NCBI RefSeq assembly: GCF_002355595.1 | Contig: NZ_AP017422.1 | Location: 62,001-126,000, forward strand | Length of the DNA stretch: 64,000 nucleotides | Reading direction: 5' to 3' | Source of the DNA: Filimonas lacunae | Lineage (GTDB): Bacteria; Bacteroidota; Bacteroidia; Chitinophagales; Chitinophagaceae | In this document: positions 24,617 through 33,644 of the stretch, piece by piece | How the letters are laid out: each line of letters begins with the position of its first letter | Numbering within the stretch: the stretch's first letter is position 1 | Made by a program: the position numbers and the translations under genes | Notes under the pieces: model-generated | The model's database searches: none | Told to the model about the DNA's origin: nothing | Seen by the model: the letters and a program-made list of their open reading frames with translations, nothing else

Positions 24617-27349
24617 ATGATGCAGCTATTAACCCCCTTGAAAGCGTTACCGGCGCTTTTGCTACTGCTATCTGTTCATGCAGGAGCTACTAATCCGGGA
24701 AAACCCACTAATATAAGGTGTATGAGCAAGGCCAATCCGGTGGGTATTGGCAAACATCCTTATTTTGGCTGGCTGGTGAACGATAATGATGCCAATGAAA
24801 AACAAACTGCTTATGAAATTATAGTGGCCACCACCGCTGCCAGGCTTGCCAAAGGCGATGCCGATTGCTGGAGCAGTGGCCGCGTTACTTCTTCCCAACA
24901 AAATTATGTGTTCTTTACCGGTAGTCCGCTACAGGCGTTTACCCGCTATTACTGGAAGGTACGTACCTGGGATAAGGATGGTAATGTAAGTGCTTACTCG
25001 GATATGCAGCAGTTTGATACCGGCCCCTTTGCCGATGCTGACTGGCAGGGCAGTAAATGGATAAGCCGCACTACCAGTGATAAAGATGATTATACTTATT
25101 TCCGCAAAGCTATTACTACGGCCGATAAGCCCATAGCCAAAGCCATTGTGTATATGTCGGCTGCGCATAGTTACGAGCTGTATATAAACGGTAAACAGCT
25201 GGCCAAAGGCAGTGTGCATCATTACCCGCAATATCAATACTATCATGCCTATGATGTATCTAATGATATTACTAAAGGAAAGGTACAGCAGCTGGCAGTG
25301 CTTACCCACTGGTATGGTGGTGGACAAGGAAGGGCGGTGAATAAGCGTGGTTTATTGTTGAAGCTGGTGATTGATTATGCTGATGGAACACAAGCCGTAG
25401 TGGGGAGCGATGGCTCGTGGAAGCAACACCAGGCCGAGCAGTTTATTACCGGGCTAAAAAGTCGCAATGGAGAAGGTGTTGGCTTTATTGATAAAATGGA
25501 TGCGCGCAAAATGATAAGCAACTGGAGTGGTGTGGGATATAACGATAGTGACTGGCAGGCAGCTGTGGAAGAAGGTGCGCCGCCTGTAGCGCCCTGGGTA
25601 AATCCGTTGCAGAGCGATCTGGCACGGTTGATAGAAAAAGAGATCACACCTAAAAGTATTACCCGTTTAAAAAATGGCAGCTATATTATAGACCTTGGTA
25701 AAATATATGCAGGTGTGCCACGTATTCGTTTTGCCAATGGAAAGGCAGGCGACACGGTAGTGATGAGAGGTGGTTTTGTGTTGAATGAAGATGGCGCGGT
25801 TTCTGCCACATTAGATCAGAACACGAACCTGGAATATAGCTTTGTGTTGAATGGCAAAGAGGCCGTTTTTCAGCCCATGGTATACCTGGGTATACGTTAC
25901 CTGCAGGTGAGCAGCTCACCGGTGCCATTGACAACAGAGAATGTACAATTTGTAACACGTCATTATGAACTGGATCCCACGCAGTCGGAGTTTTATTCTT
26001 CTGACGATATGTTAAACCTGGTATGGGAGTTAATGAAACATTCGTTGCTGGTGGGCGCGCAGGAAGGGTTTGTAGACACACCTACCCGTGAAAAGGGAAC
26101 GTTTCTAGGAGATGGCTGGTCGGAAGCGGTGCCGGCTATGAGTGTAACGTACGACAGGGTGATGAGTGACCGGGTATTAAAAGAATTTTTGCAATCGCAG
26201 GATCAGTACTGGCCTGATGGCCGGTTGAATTCGGTATATCCGAATGTGGATGGTAAGCGGGATATCCCGGATTATACACAGGCCTTTTTAGTGTGGGTAT
26301 GGGATTATTATATGCAAACCGGTAACACCGATTTTTTGCAGGAGAACTATACCCGCCTGGTAAAGGTTGCCGAGTATGTGGCTTCGTGCCGCGATGCACA
26401 AACAGGGCTGATTACCCGTTTGGCAGGTGGCTCTGGCCCTTACCTGTATGGTATTGTTGACTGGCCACAGGTAATGCGGTATGGATATGATATGAATGCA
26501 GAAGCGCGTACAGTAATGAATGCTTATGCCTATACTGATTTTACGATTATATCTCACATAGCGGGTGTTTTAGGTAAGGCCACAGATGTAGCTGCTTATG
26601 CGGCCAAGGCGGCCGATATTAAAACGGCTATGAATACATTGCTGCTGAACAAAGAGGGTGTATATCATGATGGTTTGCTGGCTGGCGGGCAACCAAGTAG
26701 TCACGTATCGCAACACGCCAATATTTTCCCGTATGCGATGGGTATAGTACCGGATGCACAAAAGGAGAGTGTGGCGAGTGAAATAGTGCGGCAGAAAATG
26801 AGTGTGGGTATGGTGTGTTTACGCTACCTGCCCGAAGCGGTAGGTTTGGCTGATAAGGGTGAACACTTAATAAACCTGTATACCAATACCGAGTGGGATG
26901 GATGGGCTAAGAATATTAAACAAGGGGCAACGGTTACCTGGGAAGCATGGGATGCGGATGTAAGAAATGAAAGTATGTGCCACCCCTGGGGTGCTGTGGG
27001 CTTGCTGGCTATGCAGCAATATATGTTAGGGGTAACTGCTGCAAAGCCGCAATATGAAGAGGTGCAGGTAAAACCATTGGATTTTGGCAACAGGTTACAA
27101 AAGGCGCAGGGTAAAATTCCTACAGACAGGGGTGTGATACAAATAGCATGGCAGCGTAAGGAGCATGTGTATGATATGCAGCTGACTTTGCCGGTAAACA
27201 TGTCGGGCGCTGTGTTTGTGCCAGCGGGTGCAGGTAGTGATAACCTGGTAGAGGTGAATGGTAAAAAGGTGCAGGGTGAAAGGCAAGGCCGTTATATCAG
27301 GCTGGCGAATATAGGGTCGGGCACTTACCAGTTTAAGAGAGTGTTGTAA
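24617..27349 (+). CDS. Alpha-L-rhamnosidase, GH78 family
   Basis: 910 residues from the ATG at 24617, with a signal peptide (about 1-23, LLLLLSVHAGA). Order: N-terminal fibronectin-like beta domain (about 25-150, KPTNIRCMSKANPVGIG), Bac_rhamnosid_N domain with YELYINGKQLAKGSVH, concanavalin-like domain, the (alpha/alpha)6 barrel (about 480-820) with VDTPTREKGTFLGDGWSE and TVTWEAWDADVRNESMCHPW, and a C-terminal beta domain. It releases terminal rhamnose from plant pectin or glycosides in the periplasm or outside. No transporter genes adjoin. Confidence 0.9.
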   Translation: MMQLLTPLKALPALLLLLSVHAGATNPGKPTNIRCMSKANPVGIGKHPYFGWLVNDNDANEKQTAYEIIVATTAARLAKGDADCWSSGRVTSSQQNYVFFTGSPLQAFTRYYWKVRTWDKDGNVSAYSDMQQFDTGPFADADWQGSKWISRTTSDKDDYTYFRKAITTADKPIAKAIVYMSAAHSYELYINGKQLAKGSVHHYPQYQYYHAYDVSNDITKGKVQQLAVLTHWYGGGQGRAVNKRGLLLKLVIDYADGTQAVVGSDGSWKQHQAEQFITGLKSRNGEGVGFIDKMDARKMISNWSGVGYNDSDWQAAVEEGAPPVAPWVNPLQSDLARLIEKEITPKSITRLKNGSYIIDLGKIYAGVPRIRFANGKAGDTVVMRGGFVLNEDGAVSATLDQNTNLEYSFVLNGKEAVFQPMVYLGIRYLQVSSSPVPLTTENVQFVTRHYELDPTQSEFYSSDDMLNLVWELMKHSLLVGAQEGFVDTPTREKGTFLGDGWSEAVPAMSVTYDRVMSDRVLKEFLQSQDQYWPDGRLNSVYPNVDGKRDIPDYTQAFLVWVWDYYMQTGNTDFLQENYTRLVKVAEYVASCRDAQTGLITRLAGGSGPYLYGIVDWPQVMRYGYDMNAEARTVMNAYAYTDFTIISHIAGVLGKATDVAAYAAKAADIKTAMNTLLLNKEGVYHDGLLAGGQPSSHVSQHANIFPYAMGIVPDAQKESVASEIVRQKMSVGMVCLRYLPEAVGLADKGEHLINLYTNTEWDGWAKNIKQGATVTWEAWDADVRNESMCHPWGAVGLLAMQQYMLGVTAAKPQYEEVQVKPLDFGNRLQKAQGKIPTDRGVIQIAWQRKEHVYDMQLTLPVNMSGAVFVPAGAGSDNLVEVNGKKVQGERQGRYIRLANIGSGTYQFKRVL

Positions 27350-27363
27350 GCGATACAAAAGAC

Positions 27364-27399
27364 ATTGGCCCGGTGATAGCATAGTTGTCCCGGGCCAAT
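27364..27399. terminator. Convergent terminator hairpin
   Basis: ATTGGCCCGG (27364-27373) pairs perfectly with CCGGGCCAAT (27390-27399) between the GH78 gene and the converging pentapeptide-repeat gene. Confidence 0.65.
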
Positions 27400-27423
27400 T
27401 GTATTATAAGGATGGCTTGTTTA

Positions 27424-28011
27424 TTAATCGTTTATATCCAGATGGTATTTATCTAACAACCCTGCCAGGTTGTTGGCGGTAAACCGGGCTTTCTTCAATT
27501 TGTTTATTTCCGGGTCTATAGAGAAATTGTAGGCTGTTCTGAAATCTGCTTTTTCCAGCTGGGTATTGGAGAAACGGGTGTTGGCCATATCGCACTGGTC
27601 AAATACAGATGCGGACAAATCAGCATCGCTGAATTCCACTTCTTTTAAAGAGCATTTGCGAAAGAGCGTCTTCTTTAATTTTGTGCCCAGGAAAATGCAG
27701 TAATCCAGCTGGCAATCGTGAAAGGTAAAAGAGAATAGGAATTTATTGCACTGGGTAAAGTCTACGCCCATTATTTTACACTCTGTAAACACGGCATCCC
27801 TGAAACCTGCGCCGGCTATCTGCGCCATCGAAAAATTGCACTGTTTAAAATGGCAGCTCTCAAATTCGTTGTTGCGCAAATCGCTTTTGGTGAAAAGGCA
27901 GTTGATAAATTCGCAATGAACAAACTCGCGGTTCGTTAATGTTTTTTCGGTATAGTCTACGTTAGAAAATACCTTATTCTGATGTACTACCGGATCGTTG
28001 GAACTGCCCAT
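27424..28011 (-). CDS. Pentapeptide repeat protein
   Basis: 195 residues. Repeating five-residue units with a central Phe or Leu run from about residue 30 to 165 (for example CEFINCLFTKSDLRNNEFES and FSDADLSASVFDQC), giving a right-handed quadrilateral beta helix. Some such proteins (Qnr, MfpA) mimic DNA and protect gyrase; others have structural or unknown roles. There is no signal peptide, so it is cytoplasmic. A Qnr-like role cannot be claimed from sequence alone. Confidence 0.85.
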   Translation of the reverse strand: MGSSNDPVVHQNKVFSNVDYTEKTLTNREFVHCEFINCLFTKSDLRNNEFESCHFKQCNFSMAQIAGAGFRDAVFTECKIMGVDFTQCNKFLFSFTFHDCQLDYCIFLGTKLKKTLFRKCSLKEVEFSDADLSASVFDQCDMANTRFSNTQLEKADFRTAYNFSIDPEINKLKKARFTANNLAGLLDKYHLDIND

Positions 28012-28077
28012 AGATGTTGTGTTAATGTGTAGGGGGACAGCAACAAAAGTAAGTGTATTGTGGTAAACAATGTTTAC

Positions 28078-29007
28078 TTACGCTTTTTTCTTTTTAAACA
28101 GGGAATTGAAGTGCCTGATGTAAGCCAGCTGGAAGTTTAAAGTGGTTAAATCCATTTTAGTATGCTGTTGCTGGTAATACTTGTCGTTATGAATAATGGT
28201 GGAAAAGTACAAGCCCCAGGCAGGTTGTATATAACCTAAGGATGTGCGGGCAAACACCCTGGGATATAGCTTGAGGTGTAGTTGTTTGAATTCGCGCCAG
28301 TCGTTGCCTGCATTTAATCCCATAGTGGCTATGCCAGACAACTGCCAGCGTTTTTTAATGACCCATGAATAGGCATACCCTGCTCCCAGGCCTACCTGCA
28401 TGGTAACAAAGTTGTTACGACCTGTGATGCCTATTTCATTGATATTGTTTAAGCGGGTATGATAAATGCCGCCACCCAACACAAAGCTTCCTGCAGAAGT
28501 GAGCTGTATTTCTTTTTGCTGGAAAGCTGCTTTAGCCGAAAACCTTTTGTGGTTAAATAAATAGGTGGCTTCGCCGCCAATGCGCTGTATGGAAAGATTC
28601 GGGTATTGCGTAATGATTTTGGTGGGCAGGTCGTTATGGTAAAAGCCATGATAACGTTGAAAAAAAGCATCTATTACCAGTCGCCTGCCATACTTGTGTG
28701 CTTCAAAATCGAGAACACTTGTTTTGCCATATTTGTGCCTGTTGGATAATCGTATGCCCACCAGGCTGGCTTCAAAGTTAATTTTCGGATGCTGGAGTGA
28801 GTAGCCCAGGCCCAGGTTAAGCGGGCTGTTGGGTTCTATGATACGGCCATCATGTTTTATCTGGATGGCCCGGCGGCCCGTAAATACAGTAATGGTTTGC
28901 CGTTGTTCGTATTGTTTAATATAGTTGGTATCTACCCTTTGTTGAGTAAAGCCGCAATAAACGGTAATAAGCAACAGCAATAGCACTAAGGCACGCTTTC
29001 TTTTCAA
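28078..29007 (-). CDS. DUF4421 outer-membrane-type protein
   Basis: 309 residues with a signal peptide (about 1-22, LLLLITVYCGFTQQ) and a beta-barrel-like remainder. Blocks typical of DUF4421 include KAAFQQKEIQLTSAGSFVLG and RVFARTSLGYIQPAWGLYFS. The family is nearly limited to Bacteroidota and has no known function; an outer-membrane barrel is likely. Confidence 0.75.
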   Translation of the reverse strand: MKRKRALVLLLLLITVYCGFTQQRVDTNYIKQYEQRQTITVFTGRRAIQIKHDGRIIEPNSPLNLGLGYSLQHPKINFEASLVGIRLSNRHKYGKTSVLDFEAHKYGRRLVIDAFFQRYHGFYHNDLPTKIITQYPNLSIQRIGGEATYLFNHKRFSAKAAFQQKEIQLTSAGSFVLGGGIYHTRLNNINEIGITGRNNFVTMQVGLGAGYAYSWVIKKRWQLSGIATMGLNAGNDWREFKQLHLKLYPRVFARTSLGYIQPAWGLYFSTIIHNDKYYQQQHTKMDLTTLNFQLAYIRHFNSLFKKKKA

Positions 29008-29229
29008 ATTGTACGGGTTTGGTTAAAACTGCACCAGCAATGCTGGTAGAGACAAATGTAGAGATTATAGAGGGATAACCCTTTTTGGCAGCCTTGAAGT
29101 AACCTTTTTGTAACATTTTTAAGCAAGTATTAAGCTGTTGCGGCCAGTTCGGGCGTGGGGCACTATAAAATGCTATAGCGGCATGAGTACAAAAGGATGT
29201 GGCCGGGCGTCTTTATAACTATATACAAA

Positions 29230-30513
29230 ATGAGCTTTATGATGAGGAAAAGTAAATGGTTGCTGCTGCTTGCTGTGGTGGGCATGTTGTGGATGCTGCC
29301 GGTAAATGCCCGTGAACGTGCTACGGATTCTGTGCTGGTATTGAAAAATGCCCGGGTGATAGATGTGCTTACGGGAAAGATGACAGCAGGTGTTACCGTG
29401 GTAGTGCAGCATGGAGTAATTACTGCTATAGGCAAAAGAGCAGGTAAGCATGTGGTGGGAAAGGAAATAGATATACACGGGGGGTATGTGGTGCCGGGTT
29501 TAATAGATACACACATACACGTGGCCAACGGGCATGGCGTAAAACCGGAACGGGGATTAAGCCTGCTGAATTACCTGGTAAAACATGGTATTACTACGGT
29601 GCGTGATGCCGCGGGTAATGCAGAAGTGTTGCATACTTTACAAACCGAAATAAGGAATGGAGATGTGGTGGGGGCGGATGTGTATTACGCTGCTTTTATG
29701 GCGGGACGCTGGTATTACGACCGGGGCATTGGTTTAAGAAAAGAACCCTATATGGCGTGGGAACAATGTATAGAGCCGGGCGTGGACCTGGATAGTGCGA
29801 TGGCAGCTGCAAAAGCTTGTGGTGCCACAGGTATTAAGTTGTATCATTCTATTGAAGGAAGTTACTTACCACAGGTGGTGCGGGCGGCTAAAAAGCAGGG
29901 CCTGAAAGTGTGGGGGCATGCAATGATGTATCCTGCCAAGCCGGTAGAAGTAGTAAATGCAGGAGTGGAAGTGTTATCGCATGTGTCTATGTTAACCTGG
30001 TTAAACCCAAGTGACAGCGTGCAAAGAATGTTTAGCGCGCGGATATATAGCAAGCTGACAACGCAGCAGAAAGATAGTTTGCTGGCATGTATAGATGTGA
30101 AGCCGTTTTGCGACGCCATGAAGGCGCATAACGCCATTCTGGATGCTACTTTGCGGGTGTCTTATCCAAGGGATGAATATGTGATGCCGTTGTTGAAACG
30201 GATATATCAGCAGGGTGTAAAAATCAGTGCCGGTACGGATGAGATCACCGATACAACGCAGCCTTACCCGCACCTGATGGAAGAGTTAGGTTATTTTATA
30301 CATAATTGTGGTTTTACTACCCTGGATGCCTTGCGTAGTGCTACTATTATTGGCGCAGAAGCCATAGGAGAGGAAAAACATATAGGCTCTGTTACAGTAG
30401 GCAAGAAAGCTGATTTGCTGGTGCTGCAGGAGAACCCTTTGCAGGATATAGAGCACCTGAAAAAGCAGGTAATGGTAATACAGGCCGGAAGGATAATAAC
30501 ACAAGCGCTTTAG
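29230..30513 (+). CDS. Exported amidohydrolase (imidazolonepropionase-like)
   Basis: 427 residues from the ATG at 29230 (29239 also possible). A signal peptide is followed by a metal-dependent amidohydrolase barrel: GLIDTHIHVANGHG (first two metal His), GATGIKLYHSIEG (Lys that may be carboxylated), KVWGHAMMYPAKP and VEVLSHVSML (metal His), and ISAGTDEITD (catalytic Asp). The ends form the usual small beta-sandwich (KNARVIDVLTGKMTAGVT; KKADLLVLQENPL). Exported members of this group act on cyclic amides or peptides such as Xaa-Pro; the substrate is unknown. Convergent with the XRE-cupin regulator. Confidence 0.85.
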   Translation: MSFMMRKSKWLLLLAVVGMLWMLPVNARERATDSVLVLKNARVIDVLTGKMTAGVTVVVQHGVITAIGKRAGKHVVGKEIDIHGGYVVPGLIDTHIHVANGHGVKPERGLSLLNYLVKHGITTVRDAAGNAEVLHTLQTEIRNGDVVGADVYYAAFMAGRWYYDRGIGLRKEPYMAWEQCIEPGVDLDSAMAAAKACGATGIKLYHSIEGSYLPQVVRAAKKQGLKVWGHAMMYPAKPVEVVNAGVEVLSHVSMLTWLNPSDSVQRMFSARIYSKLTTQQKDSLLACIDVKPFCDAMKAHNAILDATLRVSYPRDEYVMPLLKRIYQQGVKISAGTDEITDTTQPYPHLMEELGYFIHNCGFTTLDALRSATIIGAEAIGEEKHIGSVTVGKKADLLVLQENPLQDIEHLKKQVMVIQAGRIITQAL

Positions 30514-30558
30514 TCGCTTATAGCAACCCGTCTGTGCCATATTGCCGGCTCAGGTGGG

Positions 30559-31164
30559 TTATTTACTATTGGTAAAAAGGTATAACACCAGTAACGAAGC
30601 AGTGTGCCCGGAATTGTTTACCGGAACATGGGGAATGTTGCCATCGAAAAAAAGTGCGTCGCCTTCTTCCATTTCAAACGTTTTATCATCCAGCTGATAA
30701 CTAAGCCTGCCTTTAAGGATATAGATAAATTCAAAGGCCATAGTGGTAACCTGCGGCCGGCTGGCGTTATGTTGTAGCTCCAGCAGGGAAATTTGAAAGG
30801 CGCCACCCTCGCTGGTATGCTCCAGGATAGAAAAATACTGGAACCCGCTGGCGCTTTCCTCCTTTTCGTAGGGGGAGAATAGTTTTTTAGGCAGGAAGTA
30901 ATAGCCGGGGAAAAGATTTTCGGTATTCAGCTGCGCAAAAAAGGCTTCCGGGGCAATGCCCAGTTTATGAATAATGGTAAACAGGGTGGGAATGGTAGGT
31001 ATCATCCTGCCATTTTCTATTTTAGACAGCATGGCAGAGCCTATGCCGGTTAAAGCTGCTAAGTCCAGCAGTTTCAATTCTTTCTCTTTGCGGTATTTTC
31101 TAATGATGCCGCCTATTTTAAAATAGGACAACTGTTCCTGTTCTTCTCTCACTTCTTGCTGCAT
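30559..31164 (-). CDS. XRE-type regulator with C-terminal cupin domain
   Basis: 201 residues. Helix-turn-helix (about 16-72: IIRKYRKEKELKLLDLAALT, GIGSAMLSKIENGRMIPTIP) and cupin barrel (about 115-195: TMAFEFIYILKGRLSYQLDD, EGDALFFDGNIPHVPVN). Cupin-XRE regulators usually repress or activate a neighbouring catabolic operon in answer to a small molecule. This one is divergent from the dehydrogenase/transporter/phosphonatase-like operon, and a duplicated motif lies in the intergenic region, so it is the probable local regulator. Confidence 0.85.
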   Translation of the reverse strand: MQQEVREEQEQLSYFKIGGIIRKYRKEKELKLLDLAALTGIGSAMLSKIENGRMIPTIPTLFTIIHKLGIAPEAFFAQLNTENLFPGYYFLPKKLFSPYEKEESASGFQYFSILEHTSEGGAFQISLLELQHNASRPQVTTMAFEFIYILKGRLSYQLDDKTFEMEEGDALFFDGNIPHVPVNNSGHTASLLVLYLFTNSK

Positions 31165-31188
31165 GCCCTAAAAATACATGGTAATTTA

Positions 31189-31204
31189 TTTCCTGGGAAG
31201 AAAT
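31189..31204. promoter_or_regulatory. Operator candidate, copy 1
   Basis: TTTCCTGGGAAGAAAT lies 25 bases before the start of the XRE-cupin gene. It matches copy 2 at 14 of 16 positions, 64 bases away, which suggests autoregulation. Confidence 0.5.
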
Positions 31205-31244
31205 ATTTTAAGCCACTGAGATTAACAATTCGATAATCCGTTGC

Positions 31245-31277
31245 TTTGTTATTTTCCTGAAAAGAAATTTATTTTCG
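31245..31277 (+). promoter_or_regulatory. Promoter of the phosphonate-type operon with operator copy 2 in the spacer
   Basis: TTTG at 31245-31248, a 21-base spacer and TATTTTCG at 31270-31277 (7 of 8 to TAnnTTTG). The second motif copy TTTCCTGAAAAGAAAT fills the spacer (31253-31268), where a bound repressor would block RNA polymerase. Confidence 0.5.
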
Positions 31278-31326
31278 GTTTGGGAAAAATAATTGCTTCA
31301 CAGGAAACTGCAAAACAAAACGTAGC

Positions 31327-32388
31327 ATGACAGGAAGATGGGTGGAGTTTACGGGAGCGGGTGAGCCTTTTCGCCTGCGTACTGCGCAGGTGAGAACGTT
31401 GTTGCCGGGCGAGGTGCTGGTGCGAAACCGGTATACTACGTTATGTGGCAGCGACCTGCATACGTTTTGCGGGGTGCGGCAGGAAGTGTGCCCCACCGTG
31501 CTGGGGCATGAAATAGCAGGGGAGATAGTGGCCTTGCACCCATCGCATTCCGGCCTGGATAGCAGGGGCGAGGAACTGGTGGCCGGCAGTTGGATCACCT
31601 GGTCGGTATTTGCCAGTGATCCGCAATCGAAGCATGCCTTACAAGGCATGCCGCAAAAAGGAGAGGGATTGTTTAAATACGGCCATGCGAAGGTGGAAGG
31701 GGAAGAAGTATTTCACGGAGGGTTGGCGGAGTACTGCATATTAAAGCCGCATACGGCTATTCTTTTATTACCCGATTTTTTACCGCTGCCTGTAGCGGCT
31801 ACTTTGAATTGTGCTATTGCTACAGTGGCAGGTGCTATGCGACTGGCAGGTAATGTACAGGGCAAGCGTGTGTTAATTACAGGTATGGGCTTACTGGGCA
31901 TTACCTGTGCAGCTATGTGTAAAGATGCCGGTGCAACATGGGTAGTGGCAGCGGATGTGTCGGATGCACGGTTGAAAAAAGCCACCGGCTTTGGAGCAGA
32001 TGAAACGCGGCTGTTAGATGGCGATACTCCGGCTTTGCTATCGGAAAAAGCAGATGTGGTGTTTGATATGAGTGGCGCTGCGGATGCAATGGAATGGGGC
32101 ATTGATTGCCTGGGTATAGGAGGGCGTGCAGTGTGGGCCGGAGCTGTGTTTAAAGGACGCAGGCTACAGCTGGATGCGGAGAAAGTGGTGCGCAACCTGC
32201 TTACCATTCAGGGAATACATAATTACAACTATGATGATTTTGCCTATGCACTTGACTTTATGAAGCGTAACTGGAATCGATATCCTTTTGGGGAAGTGGT
32301 AGAAAAGGAGTTTACGTTGGAACAAACGCAGCAGGCTTTTGAATACGCAATACAACACAAGCCACTTCGGGTGGGCATCAGCATTTAA
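31327..32388 (+). CDS. Zinc-dependent alcohol dehydrogenase, HpnZ-like (phosphonate-associated)
   Basis: 353 residues. MDR fold: catalytic-zinc region TLCGSDLHTFCG (C40) and VLGHEIAGE (H61, E62), then a Rossmann domain (about 170-300) with LITGMGLLGITCAAMC. The segment GEGLFKYGHAKVEGEEVFHG, followed by GLAEYC and CAIATVAGAMRLAG, resembles the clade TIGR03366, proposed to act in phosphonate catabolism. The loop that normally holds four structural-zinc cysteines (near residue 98) has none. It would oxidise a hydroxy-phosphonate or similar alcohol with NAD(P)+. First gene of the operon with the transporter and phosphonatase-like hydrolase. Confidence 0.8.
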   Translation: MTGRWVEFTGAGEPFRLRTAQVRTLLPGEVLVRNRYTTLCGSDLHTFCGVRQEVCPTVLGHEIAGEIVALHPSHSGLDSRGEELVAGSWITWSVFASDPQSKHALQGMPQKGEGLFKYGHAKVEGEEVFHGGLAEYCILKPHTAILLLPDFLPLPVAATLNCAIATVAGAMRLAGNVQGKRVLITGMGLLGITCAAMCKDAGATWVVAADVSDARLKKATGFGADETRLLDGDTPALLSEKADVVFDMSGAADAMEWGIDCLGIGGRAVWAGAVFKGRRLQLDAEKVVRNLLTIQGIHNYNYDDFAYALDFMKRNWNRYPFGEVVEKEFTLEQTQQAFEYAIQHKPLRVGISI

Positions 32389-32396
32389 TATCTTCT

Positions 32397-33644
32397 ATGG
32401 CTAATAACCCGTTTAGAAAAGCGCAGTGGCGCATGCTGCTGATAACCATGTTTTGCTACCTGTTCTTTTATACGGGCAGGCATAACTTTGGCTGGGCGGC
32501 GCATGCGCTGGCAACTGAGTTGCAGGTAAGCTATGAGAAGATTGGATGGGTAAGTTTTGCCATGTTGCTGGGCTATGCGGTGGGGCAGTTTGTTAATGGA
32601 AACCTGGCCGATAGGTTTAGTCCACGTACAATGATAGTAACCGGCGGTATTTTATCGGTAGCGGCCAACCTGGCTATCAGTGTAGCCGATAGTTTTAACC
32701 TGGTGCTGGTGTTATGGGCTTTGAATGGTTATTTTCAGTCGATGGCCTGGGCGCCGGGCAGCCGCATTTTAACCAACTGGTTTGGTCAGCACGAGCGGCA
32801 AAAGGCTTTTAGCTTTTATACCATGGCGGCATCCAGCTCGTCCACGTTCACCTACCTGCTTTCTATTATGCTGGTGCAGCAAAACCAGCATTGGCGTTTG
32901 CTGTTCAGGTTGCCGGTGTTGTTTTTACTGGCCGCATTGATTGTCTTTTATTTTGTGGTACGCAATAAGCCTTCTGATATGGGCTTTGAAGATAGCATAC
33001 CTGCGAGGGCCAAAGAAAATGGCATCAGCTGGCGGCAGCGGTATCAAACCGTGTTTGGTAATCGTCGTTTTTTGCTGGCCTGTTTATCGATGGGATTTGA
33101 AAGCATGGCGCGTTATACCCTGATATTCTGGGTGCCTGTATATTTTCTGGGAAAAGAATATAAATCGCATCCGGAACAAATGTGGGTGAGCCTTTTGTTA
33201 CCGGCAGGCATGGCTATAGGCGCTTATTCCTTTGGACATATCTCTGACAAATTATTTTCGGGTAATAAGCCTTATGCTATTTCCACAGGTATGTTCAGTT
33301 GTGCATTGGTGGCTTTGCTTATTTATTTTTTTCCAGGCCAGCATGGTGTAATTACCGGCCTGCTGATGTTTATGGCGGGCTTTTTTGCCTATGGCCCGCA
33401 GGCTAATTTCTGGCCGTTAAGTCCTGAGTTGCTGGGCGCTGAATTTACAGGAACCGGTGTAGGTATAATGAATATGAGCGCGTACCTGTTTGCGGCGTTA
33501 GGCGAGCCGGTAATGGGTAAAATTATTGATGTTACCGGTAATGCTGCCATGGTGTTTATAGCAGTAGCGTTGCTGGCTTTTTTATCGTCGGTGATTATCC
33601 TTTTTGTCAATTCCTCAAAAAAAGTACTATATGTTATCAGTTAA
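32397..33644 (+). CDS. MFS transporter of the organophosphate:phosphate antiporter (OPA) type
   Basis: 415 residues, twelve predicted membrane segments. The N-terminal FYTGRHNFGWAAHALATEL and GYAVGQFVNGNLADRFSPR, and QSMAWAPGSRILTNWFGQHE, match the OPA/GlpT-UhpT branch of MFS, whose members exchange phosphorylated compounds for phosphate. It starts 9 bases after the dehydrogenase stop and overlaps the hydrolase gene by 14 bases. It likely imports the phosphonate or phosphate ester processed by the neighbours. Confidence 0.85.
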   Translation: MANNPFRKAQWRMLLITMFCYLFFYTGRHNFGWAAHALATELQVSYEKIGWVSFAMLLGYAVGQFVNGNLADRFSPRTMIVTGGILSVAANLAISVADSFNLVLVLWALNGYFQSMAWAPGSRILTNWFGQHERQKAFSFYTMAASSSSTFTYLLSIMLVQQNQHWRLLFRLPVLFLLAALIVFYFVVRNKPSDMGFEDSIPARAKENGISWRQRYQTVFGNRRFLLACLSMGFESMARYTLIFWVPVYFLGKEYKSHPEQMWVSLLLPAGMAIGAYSFGHISDKLFSGNKPYAISTGMFSCALVALLIYFFPGQHGVITGLLMFMAGFFAYGPQANFWPLSPELLGAEFTGTGVGIMNMSAYLFAALGEPVMGKIIDVTGNAAMVFIAVALLAFLSSVIILFVNSSKKVLYVIS

